From positions 1,858,501 to 1,922,500 of the forward strand of contig NZ_CP039451.1 of NCBI RefSeq assembly GCF_004843725.1: a stretch of DNA of 64,000 bases, given 5' to 3'. Made by a program: the position numbers and the translations under genes. This DNA comes from Psychroserpens sp. NJDZ02 (GTDB lineage: Bacteria; Bacteroidota; Bacteroidia; Flavobacteriales; Flavobacteriaceae). Position 1 is the stretch's first letter. Each line of letters opens with the position of its first letter. Under the pieces are notes generated by a model that saw only the letters and a list, made by a program, of their open reading frames with translations, did no database searches and was not told the DNA's origin. Shown piece after piece: positions 17,200 through 26,625 of the stretch.

Positions 17200-20100
17200 C
17201 TATTTTTTAATTGCCTTCTTACTAATAATTTGTCCATTACTTAATTCTACTTGGGCTATGTAAAGTGCTTGGCTGAGGTTGGCTAGATTTACAATTTCAG
17301 TACTATTGTGACTTTTAAAAGTATATATTATTTTCCCTAATATATCTACTATTTTTATGGTCTTAATCGTTACGTTATTTGGGACAGTAAACTGAACTTG
17401 ATTATTAGCCAATTCAATTATCGATACATCAGTCTGATTAATATTGTAGCTGTTTGTCGCGAGGCTGCTTGTATTAAACACAATTTCAAAACGGTTATTA
17501 AATGCTCCTGATTGAGAAGTAAAACTATAGTCTGATGTTGTTAAGTCCTGAGAAGTATTCTCTAAGTTATCTTTTAAGTAAATAGCGTGGTCTGATAAAA
17601 AATCACCCTGAAAATGATCTAGCGATATCGTATAAATAGTAGGCGATGTTAGTCCCGTTTTTAATCCTAATACAATGACTTCGTCGCTGTTTAATGCTTC
17701 ATTCTGTTTTCCTTGAATAGCTAAAGGAATGTTGCTATCATCTGCAAATGATACTAATATGGCAGAACCTCCACTGTAATAGCGTCTTGCATCGTAGGAT
17801 GGACCGTCATCCATATTACTTGCGCCAGCAATATAGGCGATTGCAATTTGGCTAAAAACACCATTGTCACTGGTTAAATTTAACCATAATTTATTATCAA
17901 GACTTGTATTGTTAGTACGAAAGAATTGATCATTATTACCAATAACGCGCATACTATTATTAAAAGTCACGTGACTAGTTGTACCTGCATAGCTATCAGA
18001 GAAATTGACAAAAAAACCTTGACCTGAAGGAATAAAATTATTTGGTACATAGCGTTCGCCTGCAACATTGGCACTAAAATTAATTATTGCGTAATCATTA
18101 CTACTAAAATTTATTTGCTGATTACCAATAGTCGTGGCAGAAGGCGGTGTCGCTTGGGACCAAAAATAGAGCGCGCCATCTAAAACTCCTGGAGTAACTG
18201 TATTTAGTGTTGTTGCGTTTTGAGTGAAGAAGGCATTTGCGTCAATAGCGCTAGGATAGGGGTTTCCAATAAATTGCCAATTATTATCTAGTGTAGAGCT
18301 GTCGTTTCTAACTATAGGAACACTAATTTTTCCTGAGTTTAGAGCTGAGCCCAAAAAGGATAAATTTATGCCCGTACTTGCACTGTTTGGTGCAGTCAGT
18401 TCTATTGGTGACATCGTTGTTGCATATCCAACGCCAGGAGTCATTATTCCGGAGGGATAAAGTTGCCAATCATCTCCTTCATCATCAATATCATCTTGTC
18501 CAACGGTAACGATATTGTTGTTACCTAAGTCTTCTGCTTCCATATCATTAAAAGAACCACCATTAAAAGTAAACTTTCTGTCGTTGCTTGTGTTTGGAAC
18601 TAAGTTTTCTATTAGAGCATCTACTAATGGAGATCCCCAATACGTATATTCATACCAAGCAACAAAAGGTGCCGTCCGTTTTATGACCTCTATTGGAAAT
18701 GTTTCTACGGAATTATTTATAAATTTTGTAGTTTCGTTATTCTGTATTAGGGCTCCTGATTCTTGTATAGTAAGCCTTGCGGTATTTATAATATTATGTT
18801 CTACTTCTATAAAAGCATTTGGAGTAATAATCACTTCTGCATTTATTGTTAGACGACAGGCTGAAAAGCTAGTCGCAGCACTAGTAATATATGGTCCGTT
18901 AATTATGGCAGGGGTATTTATGTTTGGGCCTATACCATTAGACCATACAGTGCCATCCCAAGTTACAGTTGATTCAGAACAAGCACAATCGTTTATGTGG
19001 TAGCCTAAAAAAGTAAGATGGTTTGATGTATTACTAGTCCAATCAGAAGCGATGTAATTTGTTGTAGGCGCTTGCACGTTACTGTGTCTAACAAGATTAG
19101 TGTTCTGGACAAAATTATTATTGACATTCAGGACACCTATTATGTCTATATTGACACCGTCAGTGTTTTGTAAAGTAGTAATGTCATTACCATCAGACTC
19201 TAAAACAACAGCACTCGTACAGTAATCTGCAGTTCCGTTTAAGCACAATTCCGAATTATTTAGGGCTATAATATACGTGGAATGGGGTGGTATGATATCG
19301 TCTTCTGGTAACGTTCTAATTTGTGGTTTGTAATTTACCCTTCCGTTGGCAAATCTAGCCAATTGGTAATTCGCAAGACGTATTGGGACGCTTGATGTAT
19401 TATAGAGCTCTATGTATTTTTCGTTTGGGGTACTGGTTGCAGCTTCGTGATATTCTGAAATGAGTAATGTGGTACAATCTGCAGGTTGTGTGTAAGGTGT
19501 TATTTCGCCTTGAGCGTTAACGACTAAAGCGATAGTGTCACACGTTACATTGATATTTTCATTATACGTATTGACTGCTAACCCATAACTTAGTTTCGTA
19601 TATATTGTGGTTAGCTCTACAGTGTTTAAAATTGGAGATAGAGTTATAGTATTATAATACGGTCCATTTTTGTTTAATGCTATCTCAAAACTTCCAGAAG
19701 TAGTAATAACAATGTCATTTGCAATTGACGAACCTTGCACAGTAAATGTTTCTGGTAATAAATCGACATTGCCTTCTACACAACTTAATCCCGATATTAC
19801 AGTTGTGTTTGGATTAATAGTTACTGTGGGAGTTGTGGTAGCTACACCGTTAATTAGTATGTTATCTAATCTATAGCGTTCATCATTACCATTATTATCC
19901 ATCGTCACTTTTAGCTGTATTGTACTTCCTGCTAAAAAGAGATTGTGTGATACCGTTGTGATGGCATCAATATCATCGTTTAGCGCACCGTTATTACCTG
20001 CTATTGCCCATGGGCCTCCATTAATACTATATGTTGTAGTAAATGTATCGCTAGGCTCTAAATCGTCAAACGTTGGTCTATTATCAACTGCTTCCAATTG

Positions 20101-20415
20101 AAAAGTAACATCAGTATAATCTGTAATATTTATAATTGGAGAATACCAGATTGCTGGTCCATTGGTGTCGCGTGCTTCTAGATATGTGGAACCACTTTCA
20201 ATACTAAATTTATCCTCACTACTATCAAAATTAGTCCCAGAAACGTCAATAGACCAATTTACACTAGACATATTAATATCAGTGACTCCCGTTACGGCAT
20301 TATAAGTTGCCCCTTTATTATTGTCGTTTATAAAACTTTCGTTATAAATAACGGTTTGAGCATACGTAATACAACTAAAGAGTAGTAAGGCAAATAACAT
20401 TGGTGTTTGTTTCAT
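17200..20415 (-). CDS. T9SS-secreted protein with lamin-tail domain
   Basis: 1071 residues. Signal peptide ending CITYAQ, a jelly-roll region (about 20-190), an Ig-like region (190-305), a lamin-tail domain (about 315-470: LLISEYHEAATSTPNEKYIELYN ...), a module with EYTYWGSP (near 590) and GNPYPSAIDANAFF, and a C-terminal T9SS type A sorting domain (about 1000-1071, IKIVDILGKIIYTF ... ISKKAIKK). Secreted and surface-bound or released; lamin-tail domains often accompany extracellular nucleases, but no nuclease motif was seen. Its C-terminal half resembles that of the giant protein at 46503. Confidence 0.86.
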   Translation of the reverse strand: MKQTPMLFALLLFSCITYAQTVIYNESFINDNNKGATYNAVTGVTDINMSSVNWSIDVSGTNFDSSEDKFSIESGSTYLEARDTNGPAIWYSPIINITDYTDVTFQLEAVDNRPTFDDLEPSDTFTTTYSINGGPWAIAGNNGALNDDIDAITTVSHNLFLAGSTIQLKVTMDNNGNDERYRLDNILINGVATTTPTVTINPNTTVISGLSCVEGNVDLLPETFTVQGSSIANDIVITTSGSFEIALNKNGPYYNTITLSPILNTVELTTIYTKLSYGLAVNTYNENINVTCDTIALVVNAQGEITPYTQPADCTTLLISEYHEAATSTPNEKYIELYNTSSVPIRLANYQLARFANGRVNYKPQIRTLPEDDIIPPHSTYIIALNNSELCLNGTADYCTSAVVLESDGNDITTLQNTDGVNIDIIGVLNVNNNFVQNTNLVRHSNVQAPTTNYIASDWTSNTSNHLTFLGYHINDCACSESTVTWDGTVWSNGIGPNINTPAIINGPYITSAATSFSACRLTINAEVIITPNAFIEVEHNIINTARLTIQESGALIQNNETTKFINNSVETFPIEVIKRTAPFVAWYEYTYWGSPLVDALIENLVPNTSNDRKFTFNGGSFNDMEAEDLGNNNIVTVGQDDIDDEGDDWQLYPSGIMTPGVGYATTMSPIELTAPNSASTGINLSFLGSALNSGKISVPIVRNDSSTLDNNWQFIGNPYPSAIDANAFFTQNATTLNTVTPGVLDGALYFWSQATPPSATTIGNQQINFSSNDYAIINFSANVAGERYVPNNFIPSGQGFFVNFSDSYAGTTSHVTFNNSMRVIGNNDQFFRTNNTSLDNKLWLNLTSDNGVFSQIAIAYIAGASNMDDGPSYDARRYYSGGSAILVSFADDSNIPLAIQGKQNEALNSDEVIVLGLKTGLTSPTIYTISLDHFQGDFLSDHAIYLKDNLENTSQDLTTSDYSFTSQSGAFNNRFEIVFNTSSLATNSYNINQTDVSIIELANNQVQFTVPNNVTIKTIKIVDILGKIIYTFKSHNSTEIVNLANLSQALYIAQVELSNGQIISKKAIKK

Positions 20416-20446
20416 AAATAGTGGTTTTTTTAAATGATTAATAGCT

Positions 20447-20454
20447 TATTTTTG
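20447..20454 (+). promoter_or_regulatory. -7 promoter box immediately before recX
   Basis: TATTTTTG ends 4 bp before the recX ATG at 20459. With a normal start distance of about 5-7 bp the mRNA would begin at or next to the ATG. Confidence 0.5.
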
Positions 20455-20458
20455 GCTT

Positions 20459-20935
20459 ATGTTTAAAAGTCAAGAGTCTTACACAGTAGAAGAAGCAACT
20501 AAAAAGTTGGAACACTATTGCGCTTATCAAGAACGTTGTCATAAAGAAGTAAAGCAGAAACTAAGAGACATGAATATGATACCTGAGGCTGCAGATATTA
20601 TTGTGGTTCATCTTTTGGAGCATAACTTTCTTAATGAAGAACGTTTTGCCAGAGCTTATGCTAGAGGTAAGTTCAGAATAAAAAAATGGGGCAAATACCG
20701 AATCACTTTAGAATTAAAGCGAAAGGATATTGCTAAATTTAATGTAAATCAAGCACTTACGGAAATAGATGAAGCGGAATATATTGAAGTGTTTAATGAT
20801 TTAGCTGAGAAAAAGGTGAATTCTTTGAAGGAAAGTGATAAGTATAAAAAAAGAAAAAAGTTAATTGACTATTTACTATATAGAGGATGGGAAAGTAATA
20901 TGGTGTATGAAAAAGCAAGCGAATTGATCAAATAA
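20459..20935 (+). CDS. recX: RecA regulator RecX
   Basis: 158 residues of three-helix repeats; LEHYCAYQERCHKEVKQKL and NFLNEERFARAYARGKFRIKKWG are the conserved RecX blocks. RecX binds RecA filaments and restrains recombinase activity. Not adjacent to recA in this window. The promoter-like box at 20447-20454 suggests a leaderless mRNA. A terminator follows at 20946-20972. Confidence 0.92.
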   Translation: MFKSQESYTVEEATKKLEHYCAYQERCHKEVKQKLRDMNMIPEAADIIVVHLLEHNFLNEERFARAYARGKFRIKKWGKYRITLELKRKDIAKFNVNQALTEIDEAEYIEVFNDLAEKKVNSLKESDKYKKRKKLIDYLLYRGWESNMVYEKASELIK

Positions 20936-20939
20936 GGCA

Positions 20940-20977
20940 TAAAAAAACCTTTCATTAAGTAATGAAAGGTTTTTTAT
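20940..20977. terminator. Bidirectional terminator recX / 20995 gene
   Basis: AACCTTTCATT / AATGAAAGGTT stem (20946-20972) flanked by A run and T run. Confidence 0.88.
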
Positions 20978-20994
20978 TGATTTAAAAATAAAGA

Positions 20995-21489
20995 CTATAA
21001 GTTAAATACAGCTCCAATATTTACAGTGAATTGATTATTTATCTTTTCAGCAGCAGTTAACGTGTTAGAGTTATATTTTGCTAAAGTAGTACCGAATTCA
21101 GAAAACACTCCGAAACCACTAGAGAAAAAGTAACGCATCCCTAAATGACCACCAAAGTTTTTTAAGCTTAAGCTAATACCAGGATATACATCAAAATTAT
21201 CACTGATATCTAAGACACTACCTAAATTAGCATTAAAACGTCCTTCTAATTCAATACGGTCTTCAAAATTAGCAGATAAGCCATTGCTTAAATTTAAAGC
21301 ATAACCTGTAACTACACCAATAGATATATTTTCACCTATACCATAGTCATAAGTCAATGCAATACCACTTGCGTTGTTTTGAAGATTTGCTCCAATTTGA
21401 AGTTTTTGATCTCCTTTTCCATCAAAAGCTTGTGCACTTACTAAACTTACAGTTAGTAATAATGCCATTAATAGTAGTCCCTTTTTCAT
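20995..21489 (-). CDS. Small outer-membrane beta-barrel protein
   Basis: 164 residues: signal peptide (MKKGLLLMALLLTVSLVSAQ) and alternating strands ending in FTVNIGAVFNL, as in an eight-strand outer-membrane barrel. It resembles a flavobacterial family I recall as DUF6646; the number is not checked. Its start is 5 bp from the cupin stop, so it is the last gene of the TonB receptor-cupin-barrel operon. Confidence 0.7.
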   Translation of the reverse strand: MKKGLLLMALLLTVSLVSAQAFDGKGDQKLQIGANLQNNASGIALTYDYGIGENISIGVVTGYALNLSNGLSANFEDRIELEGRFNANLGSVLDISDNFDVYPGISLSLKNFGGHLGMRYFFSSGFGVFSEFGTTLAKYNSNTLTAAEKINNQFTVNIGAVFNL

Positions 21490-21494
21490 TGTAT

Positions 21495-22385
21495 TTAATT
21501 ATCTTTTAATTTATTGTTTGTGTCGGTAATGGCTTTTTGATTTTTCCAATCAATCCATTTTTGCCCTTTAATCCGACGCATTAAGTTGTCAAAATTACGC
21601 ATTATAAAGACATTGTATACGGCTTTTCCTAAATTTTTTGGTTGTCTTGCTATGGCCCTTAGGCTCATAGAGAAACCAGGAGTGATATATTTCATGTAAT
21701 GCCAATAGCCTTCTGGCATATACAATACTTCTCCATGATTTAAATGACACTGCCAACCTTTAGCCTTTTTTAACGCTGGCCACTTAGTAAAATCAGGGTT
21801 TGAAAAGTCTATGTCTTCTCTAGCTATTAAAGCATGCGGGACTTTATATAGATAATCGTTTTGATTTTGGTCAAATAAAATAATTTGTTTTTCGCCTTCA
21901 AAATGGAAGTGGAATATATTGGCTAAATCTATGTCATAATGCATAAAGGTATAACTATCCCGACCACCAAAAAATAGCATGGGAAGCCTCTTCATTAAAC
22001 GCAGTCCAAAATCAGGAAAGGTAAAATCCTTTTGAAGCTGAGGGACTTCTTTTAAAATATTCCAAAGAAATATTCTAAACTTTGTAGGCTCACGTTTCAG
22101 TAAATCTACATAGTCACTCATTTTCATTTTAGTATGAGGTTCATTAAATCCGTCTTTATGATCAACGGGTCTGTCATCATACAAAGGGACTATTTTGTCT
22201 CCAGCGATCGTCTTTATGTATTCTAAATTCCACTTAGTATAGGCAGGCCAATCTGTAATAAATCCCTCTATAACTACTGGTTTTTGAGGCTTAAGATAGT
22301 TTTTAATAAAATCCTGCTTAGTTATGGTTTTAACTCTTGGTATGTCTTTAAGGTTTAAGCTCAATTTTAAAAATTTATAGCTCAA
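21495..22385 (-). CDS. Cupin-like (JmjC-type) 2-oxoglutarate/Fe(II) dioxygenase
   Basis: 296 residues. KPVVIEGFITDWPAYTKWN is the typical start of the cupin_8/JmjC family, HYDIDLANIFHFHFEG carries the HxD iron-binding pair, and GEVLYMPEGYWHYMKYI the distal histidine. Such enzymes hydroxylate protein side chains or small molecules using iron and 2-oxoglutarate. The substrate is unknown. Lies 47 bp after a TonB-receptor gene and just before a barrel gene, suggesting a link to an outer-membrane uptake function. Confidence 0.85.
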   Translation of the reverse strand: MSYKFLKLSLNLKDIPRVKTITKQDFIKNYLKPQKPVVIEGFITDWPAYTKWNLEYIKTIAGDKIVPLYDDRPVDHKDGFNEPHTKMKMSDYVDLLKREPTKFRIFLWNILKEVPQLQKDFTFPDFGLRLMKRLPMLFFGGRDSYTFMHYDIDLANIFHFHFEGEKQIILFDQNQNDYLYKVPHALIAREDIDFSNPDFTKWPALKKAKGWQCHLNHGEVLYMPEGYWHYMKYITPGFSMSLRAIARQPKNLGKAVYNVFIMRNFDNLMRRIKGQKWIDWKNQKAITDTNNKLKDN

Positions 22386-22432
22386 AGTTACTAAATCGTT
22401 ACTAAAAGTAGTGTTATTGTTTGTATACTATT

Positions 22433-24253
22433 TTAGTTAAAATTATAACGCAGTCCAAATAATACATTACTTGGAGGCATTGGTACATAGCCAGTTTCTA
22501 TATATTCGGCATCAAAAATATTATTAGCAGTAGCTGTTAATGTAAATTGTTTAAGAGTAACATCAATGGAAGCATCCCAAACATTATAACTGTCTCCTGT
22601 TGTACGTTCAGCATGTTTATAAATAATGTTTTGATTTACGTTTTTAAATAGTTTTGTGCTTAAACGTGATGTAAAATGATGCTTTAATGTGTTTAGAGAG
22701 TATTTGGATAAATCTTTGTTTTGGTCTAAGATATCGTCTTCTAAAAAACTATACCCAACAGTAAAGGTTTGTTTGTAATCATTAATATTGAAATTGTATT
22801 TTGCGTCTATTTCAAATCCTTTTGTTGTGACTTCTGTGATATTAGTAGCTGTAAATACTTCCGTAATATTATTAGGTCTTATAAAGTCTATTAAATCTTT
22901 AGAATTACGATTAAATACTGCTGCTGAAATAGCAAGTTTTGCTGAGGTATATTTCAAGCCAATCTCTTGTGAAAATGCTTTTTCTGGTTTTAAGTTTTCG
23001 TTTCCAGAGGTAAATGTGTCAGAGTAATATAAATCTGTATACGTCGGTATGCGGTAGGTGTAACCAACATTACCATAAGCTTTTAAGTTGTCGTTTATTT
23101 TGACTCCAACGTCTACGCCTGGATAGGCATAAAATTTAAAGTCTGAAAAATAGGTTACAGCAATACCAGGAGTAACATCTACAACATCATTAAACAACTT
23201 AAATTGGTGCTCTAAAAATAAGGTAGACATAAAACGTTGTCTGCTACCTAAGTTATTGCTACTAATATAAATTTTAGATAAGTCCACACCAAAACCAGTG
23301 GTACCTAACTCGGAGCTATAAGACGCATTAGCTTCTGCTCCAATTTTATTACTAATATGTAAGTTTCTGTATACTGTAGGGTTTTCTCTTAGATAAACAT
23401 ATTCATCTTGATTACGTTTCCAATATAAACGAGGTTTTATGGTTAAATTTTCGGTGTTAAATATAGTCGAAAACCCTATCAAGCTATTTTGTGTTTCTTC
23501 ATATTGATCCACAGCACTGGCGCGAGCATAAAACCCATTAGCACCAAATTTGCGCTCTTGAAATGTTGAAATCATTTCAATAGCTTTTTTCTTTTTGTTA
23601 AAAACACTTTTTACAAAGTAGTTACTATTATCATAGTCTGTATTGTATATGTATCCTTCTGATGTCATTTTGTCTATATGTACAATATGTGACGAGTTTT
23701 CTAAATCCGAACCAACAGTAACGCCTGCATTAAATTGACCAAATGAACCTGCTTCCAATTTTACAGAGACCGTATTTTTTAAACTGTTTTTTGTCACAAT
23801 ATTGATTGCTCCAGTAAATGCATTTTGACCAAAAACCCTTGCAGCTGGGCCTTTTATAACCTCTATGCGTTCAATTACCTCAAGAGGTAAAGCGGCGTTC
23901 ATGGTATGGTGACCCGTTTGTGCATCGTCCATTTTAATCCCGTCAATTAATAATAACGTTTGGTCAAAACCACCACCTCTTATATATAAATCAGCTTGAC
24001 TACCAGCTGTTCCACGACGTCTAATATCTACACCAGCTATTTGTTGTAAAACGTCAGCTACGTTAGTTGCTGCGCTGTTTTTTATGTCTGAAGACGAAAT
24101 AACAGAAATAGTTCTAGAGTTTTCTTTAAAGGGTAACTCAATTCTAGACGATGTAATAAGTACAGAATCTAATTTTTGTTCTTGTTCTAGATCTTGTGCT
24201 TGTATTGTTATTGTAAACAAAGCAAGTAAAGTAAATAAGTAAGTCGATTTCAT
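22433..24253 (-). CDS. TonB-dependent receptor, BtuB-like
   Basis: 606 residues from the ATG at 24253 (MKSTYLFTLL); longer frames reach into the divergent promoter. Signal peptide ending TIQAQ, a TonB box region (DSVLITSSRI), plug domain (NVADVLQQIAGVDIRRRGTAGSQADLYIRG) and barrel ending in FGLRYNFN. There is no carboxypeptidase-like N-terminal domain, and the length fits vitamin B12/siderophore-type receptors. Divergent from a MocR-type regulator that probably controls it. Confidence 0.9.
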   Translation of the reverse strand: MKSTYLFTLLALFTITIQAQDLEQEQKLDSVLITSSRIELPFKENSRTISVISSSDIKNSAATNVADVLQQIAGVDIRRRGTAGSQADLYIRGGGFDQTLLLIDGIKMDDAQTGHHTMNAALPLEVIERIEVIKGPAARVFGQNAFTGAINIVTKNSLKNTVSVKLEAGSFGQFNAGVTVGSDLENSSHIVHIDKMTSEGYIYNTDYDNSNYFVKSVFNKKKKAIEMISTFQERKFGANGFYARASAVDQYEETQNSLIGFSTIFNTENLTIKPRLYWKRNQDEYVYLRENPTVYRNLHISNKIGAEANASYSSELGTTGFGVDLSKIYISSNNLGSRQRFMSTLFLEHQFKLFNDVVDVTPGIAVTYFSDFKFYAYPGVDVGVKINDNLKAYGNVGYTYRIPTYTDLYYSDTFTSGNENLKPEKAFSQEIGLKYTSAKLAISAAVFNRNSKDLIDFIRPNNITEVFTATNITEVTTKGFEIDAKYNFNINDYKQTFTVGYSFLEDDILDQNKDLSKYSLNTLKHHFTSRLSTKLFKNVNQNIIYKHAERTTGDSYNVWDASIDVTLKQFTLTATANNIFDAEYIETGYVPMPPSNVLFGLRYNFN

Positions 24254-24310
24254 AATAATAGTTAATCGCATTTTTTGCGGTGCGAAATTCGTAACTTTCC
24301 GGATCACTAA

Positions 24311-24345
24311 AGTAGTCCAGTTTTAAAACAATGAGTAGTCCGGTT
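24311..24345. promoter_or_regulatory. Direct repeat, likely MocR operator
   Basis: AGTAGTCCAGTT (24311-24322) and AGTAGTCCGGTT (24334-24345) are direct repeats with starts 23 bp apart, in the divergent region; the second covers the first codons of the regulator gene. MocR regulators typically bind direct repeats, so this is the expected site for control of the TonB operon and of the regulator itself. Confidence 0.6.
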
Positions 24346-25830
24346 GATGACATATTAGAATCTTTAATTAGTTTTGAGAAATCGACTACCACGTCAATTT
24401 ATATTCAGATCTCACAACAGATCATTAATGCTATTCAACGTGGTTATTTAGCGGAAGGAACTGCGTTGCCAGGAACCCGAAAATTTAGTACATTATTTGA
24501 TATAAATAGAAATACTGCAGTTGCTGTTTATGATGAGTTAGCATCTCAAGGTTGGGTTGATATCATTGCTAACAAAGGTACGTTCGTGTTAATGCCTGAA
24601 AAGAAAACAGCAGCTATAAAAGGTGTCGTTCAGGGTTTGGATAAATTAAAAGCATATCCTGAAACAGCAGGTTTCCCATTTCAATCTTCTTTTAATTTAG
24701 CATCTACTGAAGAGTTTTCTGTAAGTAAGTATGTTATTAACGATGGACAGCCGGATTTAAGATTGCATCCAACACACCAATTTTCAAAATGGTACAGTGC
24801 ATCAATGAAACGTGGTTCTTTAATTTCAAAATGGAATCAAACCCAGGAGCAATCTTATAGAACCTTTAGTAAACAGTTGTGTAACTACCTAAATGCAACA
24901 AGAGGATTTCATATAAAGCCAAATAAGATTATCAGTACGCGCAGTACAGAGATGAGTTTGTATATTGTGTCGCAACTTTTAATTAAAAACAACGATGTGG
25001 TGCTTGTAGGGCATTTAAGTCATTACAAATCTAATATGATTTTCCAACAAGCGGGGGCCAATATAATTACTATTCCTGTTGATGACCATGGGATTGATGT
25101 CGATTTTATTGAAAAGAATTTTACAAAACAGAGTATCAGATGCGTGTATGTTTGTGCACATAGACAATATCCAACAGCGGTAACACTAACTGCAGAGCGC
25201 CGATTAAAATTATTGCAATTAGCAAAAGCATATCAATTTGCGATTATAGAAGATGATTTTGATTACGATTTCCAGTTTGATGGTTCTGCAATGCTGCCTA
25301 TGGCTAGCTCGGATGGAGAAGGGGTTGTTATTTATTTGGGGCGATTGGGACAATCATTTTTTCCTAGTTTTCAAATAGGATTTGTGGTGGCACCAGAAAA
25401 TATAATAAACGAAGCTAAAAACTACTTGCAAATTTTAGATAAACAGGGAGATTTAATTCAGAAACAAATACTTACAGAGCTTATTTCTGAAGGCGAAATA
25501 CATCGGTTAATCAAAAAAAATATAACGATCTATAAACAAAGACGTGATTATTTATGCGCGAGTTTAACTATTCATTTTAAAGATGATGCTACTTGGCAAT
25601 TGCCAGTAGGAGGTTTAGCTGTTTGGTTGTGTTTTAAAATACCCGTATCGCTTATTAAGTTAGCAGAAAAAGCAAAGGCAAACGATTTATTTTTACCTAA
25701 AACAGTGTTGTATCAAAATAAAGACATTTGTGCGATACGATTAGGTTTTGGCCATTTAAACGAAGATGAAATTGATAATGTAATTAAAATTTTAAAGACT
25801 GCTTTTGAGGATGTTAAAAGTCTTCTTTAG
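24331..25830 (+). CDS. MocR/PdxR-type regulator lacking the PLP lysine
   Basis: 499 residues: an N-terminal GntR winged helix (about 15-85, IYIQISQQIINAIQRGYLAEGTALPGTR) fused to a class I aminotransferase-like domain. Normal landmarks remain (RQYPTAVTL, IIEDDFDYDFQFDG, PVGGLAVWL, IRLGFGHLNEDEI), but the PLP-lysine block GTFSKxLxPxLRLGY reads GRLGQSFFPSFQIGF, so the lysine is Gln341 and the following Arg is Gln348. The phosphate loop is also unusual (STRSTEMSLY, VGHLSHYKSN). It probably senses something other than covalently bound PLP. Divergent from the TonB receptor operon. Confidence 0.88.
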   Translation: MSSPVDDILESLISFEKSTTTSIYIQISQQIINAIQRGYLAEGTALPGTRKFSTLFDINRNTAVAVYDELASQGWVDIIANKGTFVLMPEKKTAAIKGVVQGLDKLKAYPETAGFPFQSSFNLASTEEFSVSKYVINDGQPDLRLHPTHQFSKWYSASMKRGSLISKWNQTQEQSYRTFSKQLCNYLNATRGFHIKPNKIISTRSTEMSLYIVSQLLIKNNDVVLVGHLSHYKSNMIFQQAGANIITIPVDDHGIDVDFIEKNFTKQSIRCVYVCAHRQYPTAVTLTAERRLKLLQLAKAYQFAIIEDDFDYDFQFDGSAMLPMASSDGEGVVIYLGRLGQSFFPSFQIGFVVAPENIINEAKNYLQILDKQGDLIQKQILTELISEGEIHRLIKKNITIYKQRRDYLCASLTIHFKDDATWQLPVGGLAVWLCFKIPVSLIKLAEKAKANDLFLPKTVLYQNKDICAIRLGFGHLNEDEIDNVIKILKTAFEDVKSLL

Positions 25831-25831
25831 T

Positions 25832-26371
25832 TTATGTTGTTTTTTGATTTTTAAGAGCTTCTTTGTCTATCCACTTAAAGTCGTTTGGTATAGTAGCGTC
25901 AAGTAGTTCTATATTTAATTGTTCGGAAAGGTCGTATCCCATTTGGATGGCATCTGAAAAGGAGTCTTTTGAGTATAATTCAAAATGTTTATTTTTATTG
26001 TACCATAGGTTTACCACGAAAGTATAACTTCCATCAGTTAATGGTTTGTGAAAAACTGAAACATACGTGTAGTTTTTGATAGTTTGCCATTTACCAAGTT
26101 TTAAAGGACCTACTTCTAGCGTTGTTTTAAATCTTGACTTTTCAATATCGATATAAATTCTTTTGGTTGAACATAAGCCCATTGCGGCAAGTATAAGTAA
26201 TAGGACTAATTGTATATCACTAGATATGTATCTAAAATAGTTGTTGCTCCAATTGAAGTGGAATAAATCTTTTCCGATGATATATACCACTATTGTAAGT
26301 AATAAAGCAGCAAGTGGTAATTGCCAAAAAGGTCTATCGTTTTCTGAAATTAGTAAAGTGTTCTTTTTCAA
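25832..26371 (-). CDS. Hypothetical membrane protein, two helices
   Basis: 179 residues with two hydrophobic segments (about 17-35 and 52-68), then a soluble part with beta strands (RIYIDIEKSRFKTTLEVGPLKLGKW) resembling a PH-like membrane-associated domain. I do not recognise the family. It ends 1 bp from the stop of the convergent MocR-type gene. Confidence 0.7.
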   Translation of the reverse strand: MKKNTLLISENDRPFWQLPLAALLLTIVVYIIGKDLFHFNWSNNYFRYISSDIQLVLLLILAAMGLCSTKRIYIDIEKSRFKTTLEVGPLKLGKWQTIKNYTYVSVFHKPLTDGSYTFVVNLWYNKNKHFELYSKDSFSDAIQMGYDLSEQLNIELLDATIPNDFKWIDKEALKNQKTT

Positions 26372-26523
26372 ATCAATGTTTTACTTTGTATTAAATTATA
26401 TGTCACAGTTAACATTTGTTTTTAGATTAGCTTGTGTAAACTTTTTTTTAAATCAGACACAAACCTATATTAGTTTTTAAGCCAGGTTTAGGCATAGAGT
26501 TTTAGTCATGTTTTTTGTTAAAT

Positions 26524-26538
26524 ATACGAAGCTCGTAT
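26524..26538. repeat. Inverted repeat ATACGA-AGC-TCGTAT
   Basis: A perfect 6-bp inverted repeat with a 3-base centre. It lies about 90 bp upstream of the -7 box of the DUF2975/HTH operon and could be an operator for its HTH protein. Confidence 0.35.
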
Positions 26539-26562
26539 TCTTTTTTAAAATTAAAGCACTAA

Positions 26563-26596
26563 TTTTTTATATTGATTTTTTATATTGATTTTTTAT
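26563..26596. repeat. Tandem 13-bp repeat, about 2.5 copies
   Basis: TTTTTTATATTGA occurs at 26563-26575 and 26576-26588, followed by a partial third copy. AT-rich, upstream of the DUF2975/HTH operon promoter; may act as an upstream element or be simple slippage. Confidence 0.55.
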
Positions 26597-26625
26597 AAAA
26601 TATTATTGTTTATCAATAATTTTTA

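Noticed and set aside
18515..19003. 162-residue plus-strand frame inside the lamin-tail gene
   Set aside because: Antisense shadow; the minus-strand frame has signal peptide, domains and sorting tail.
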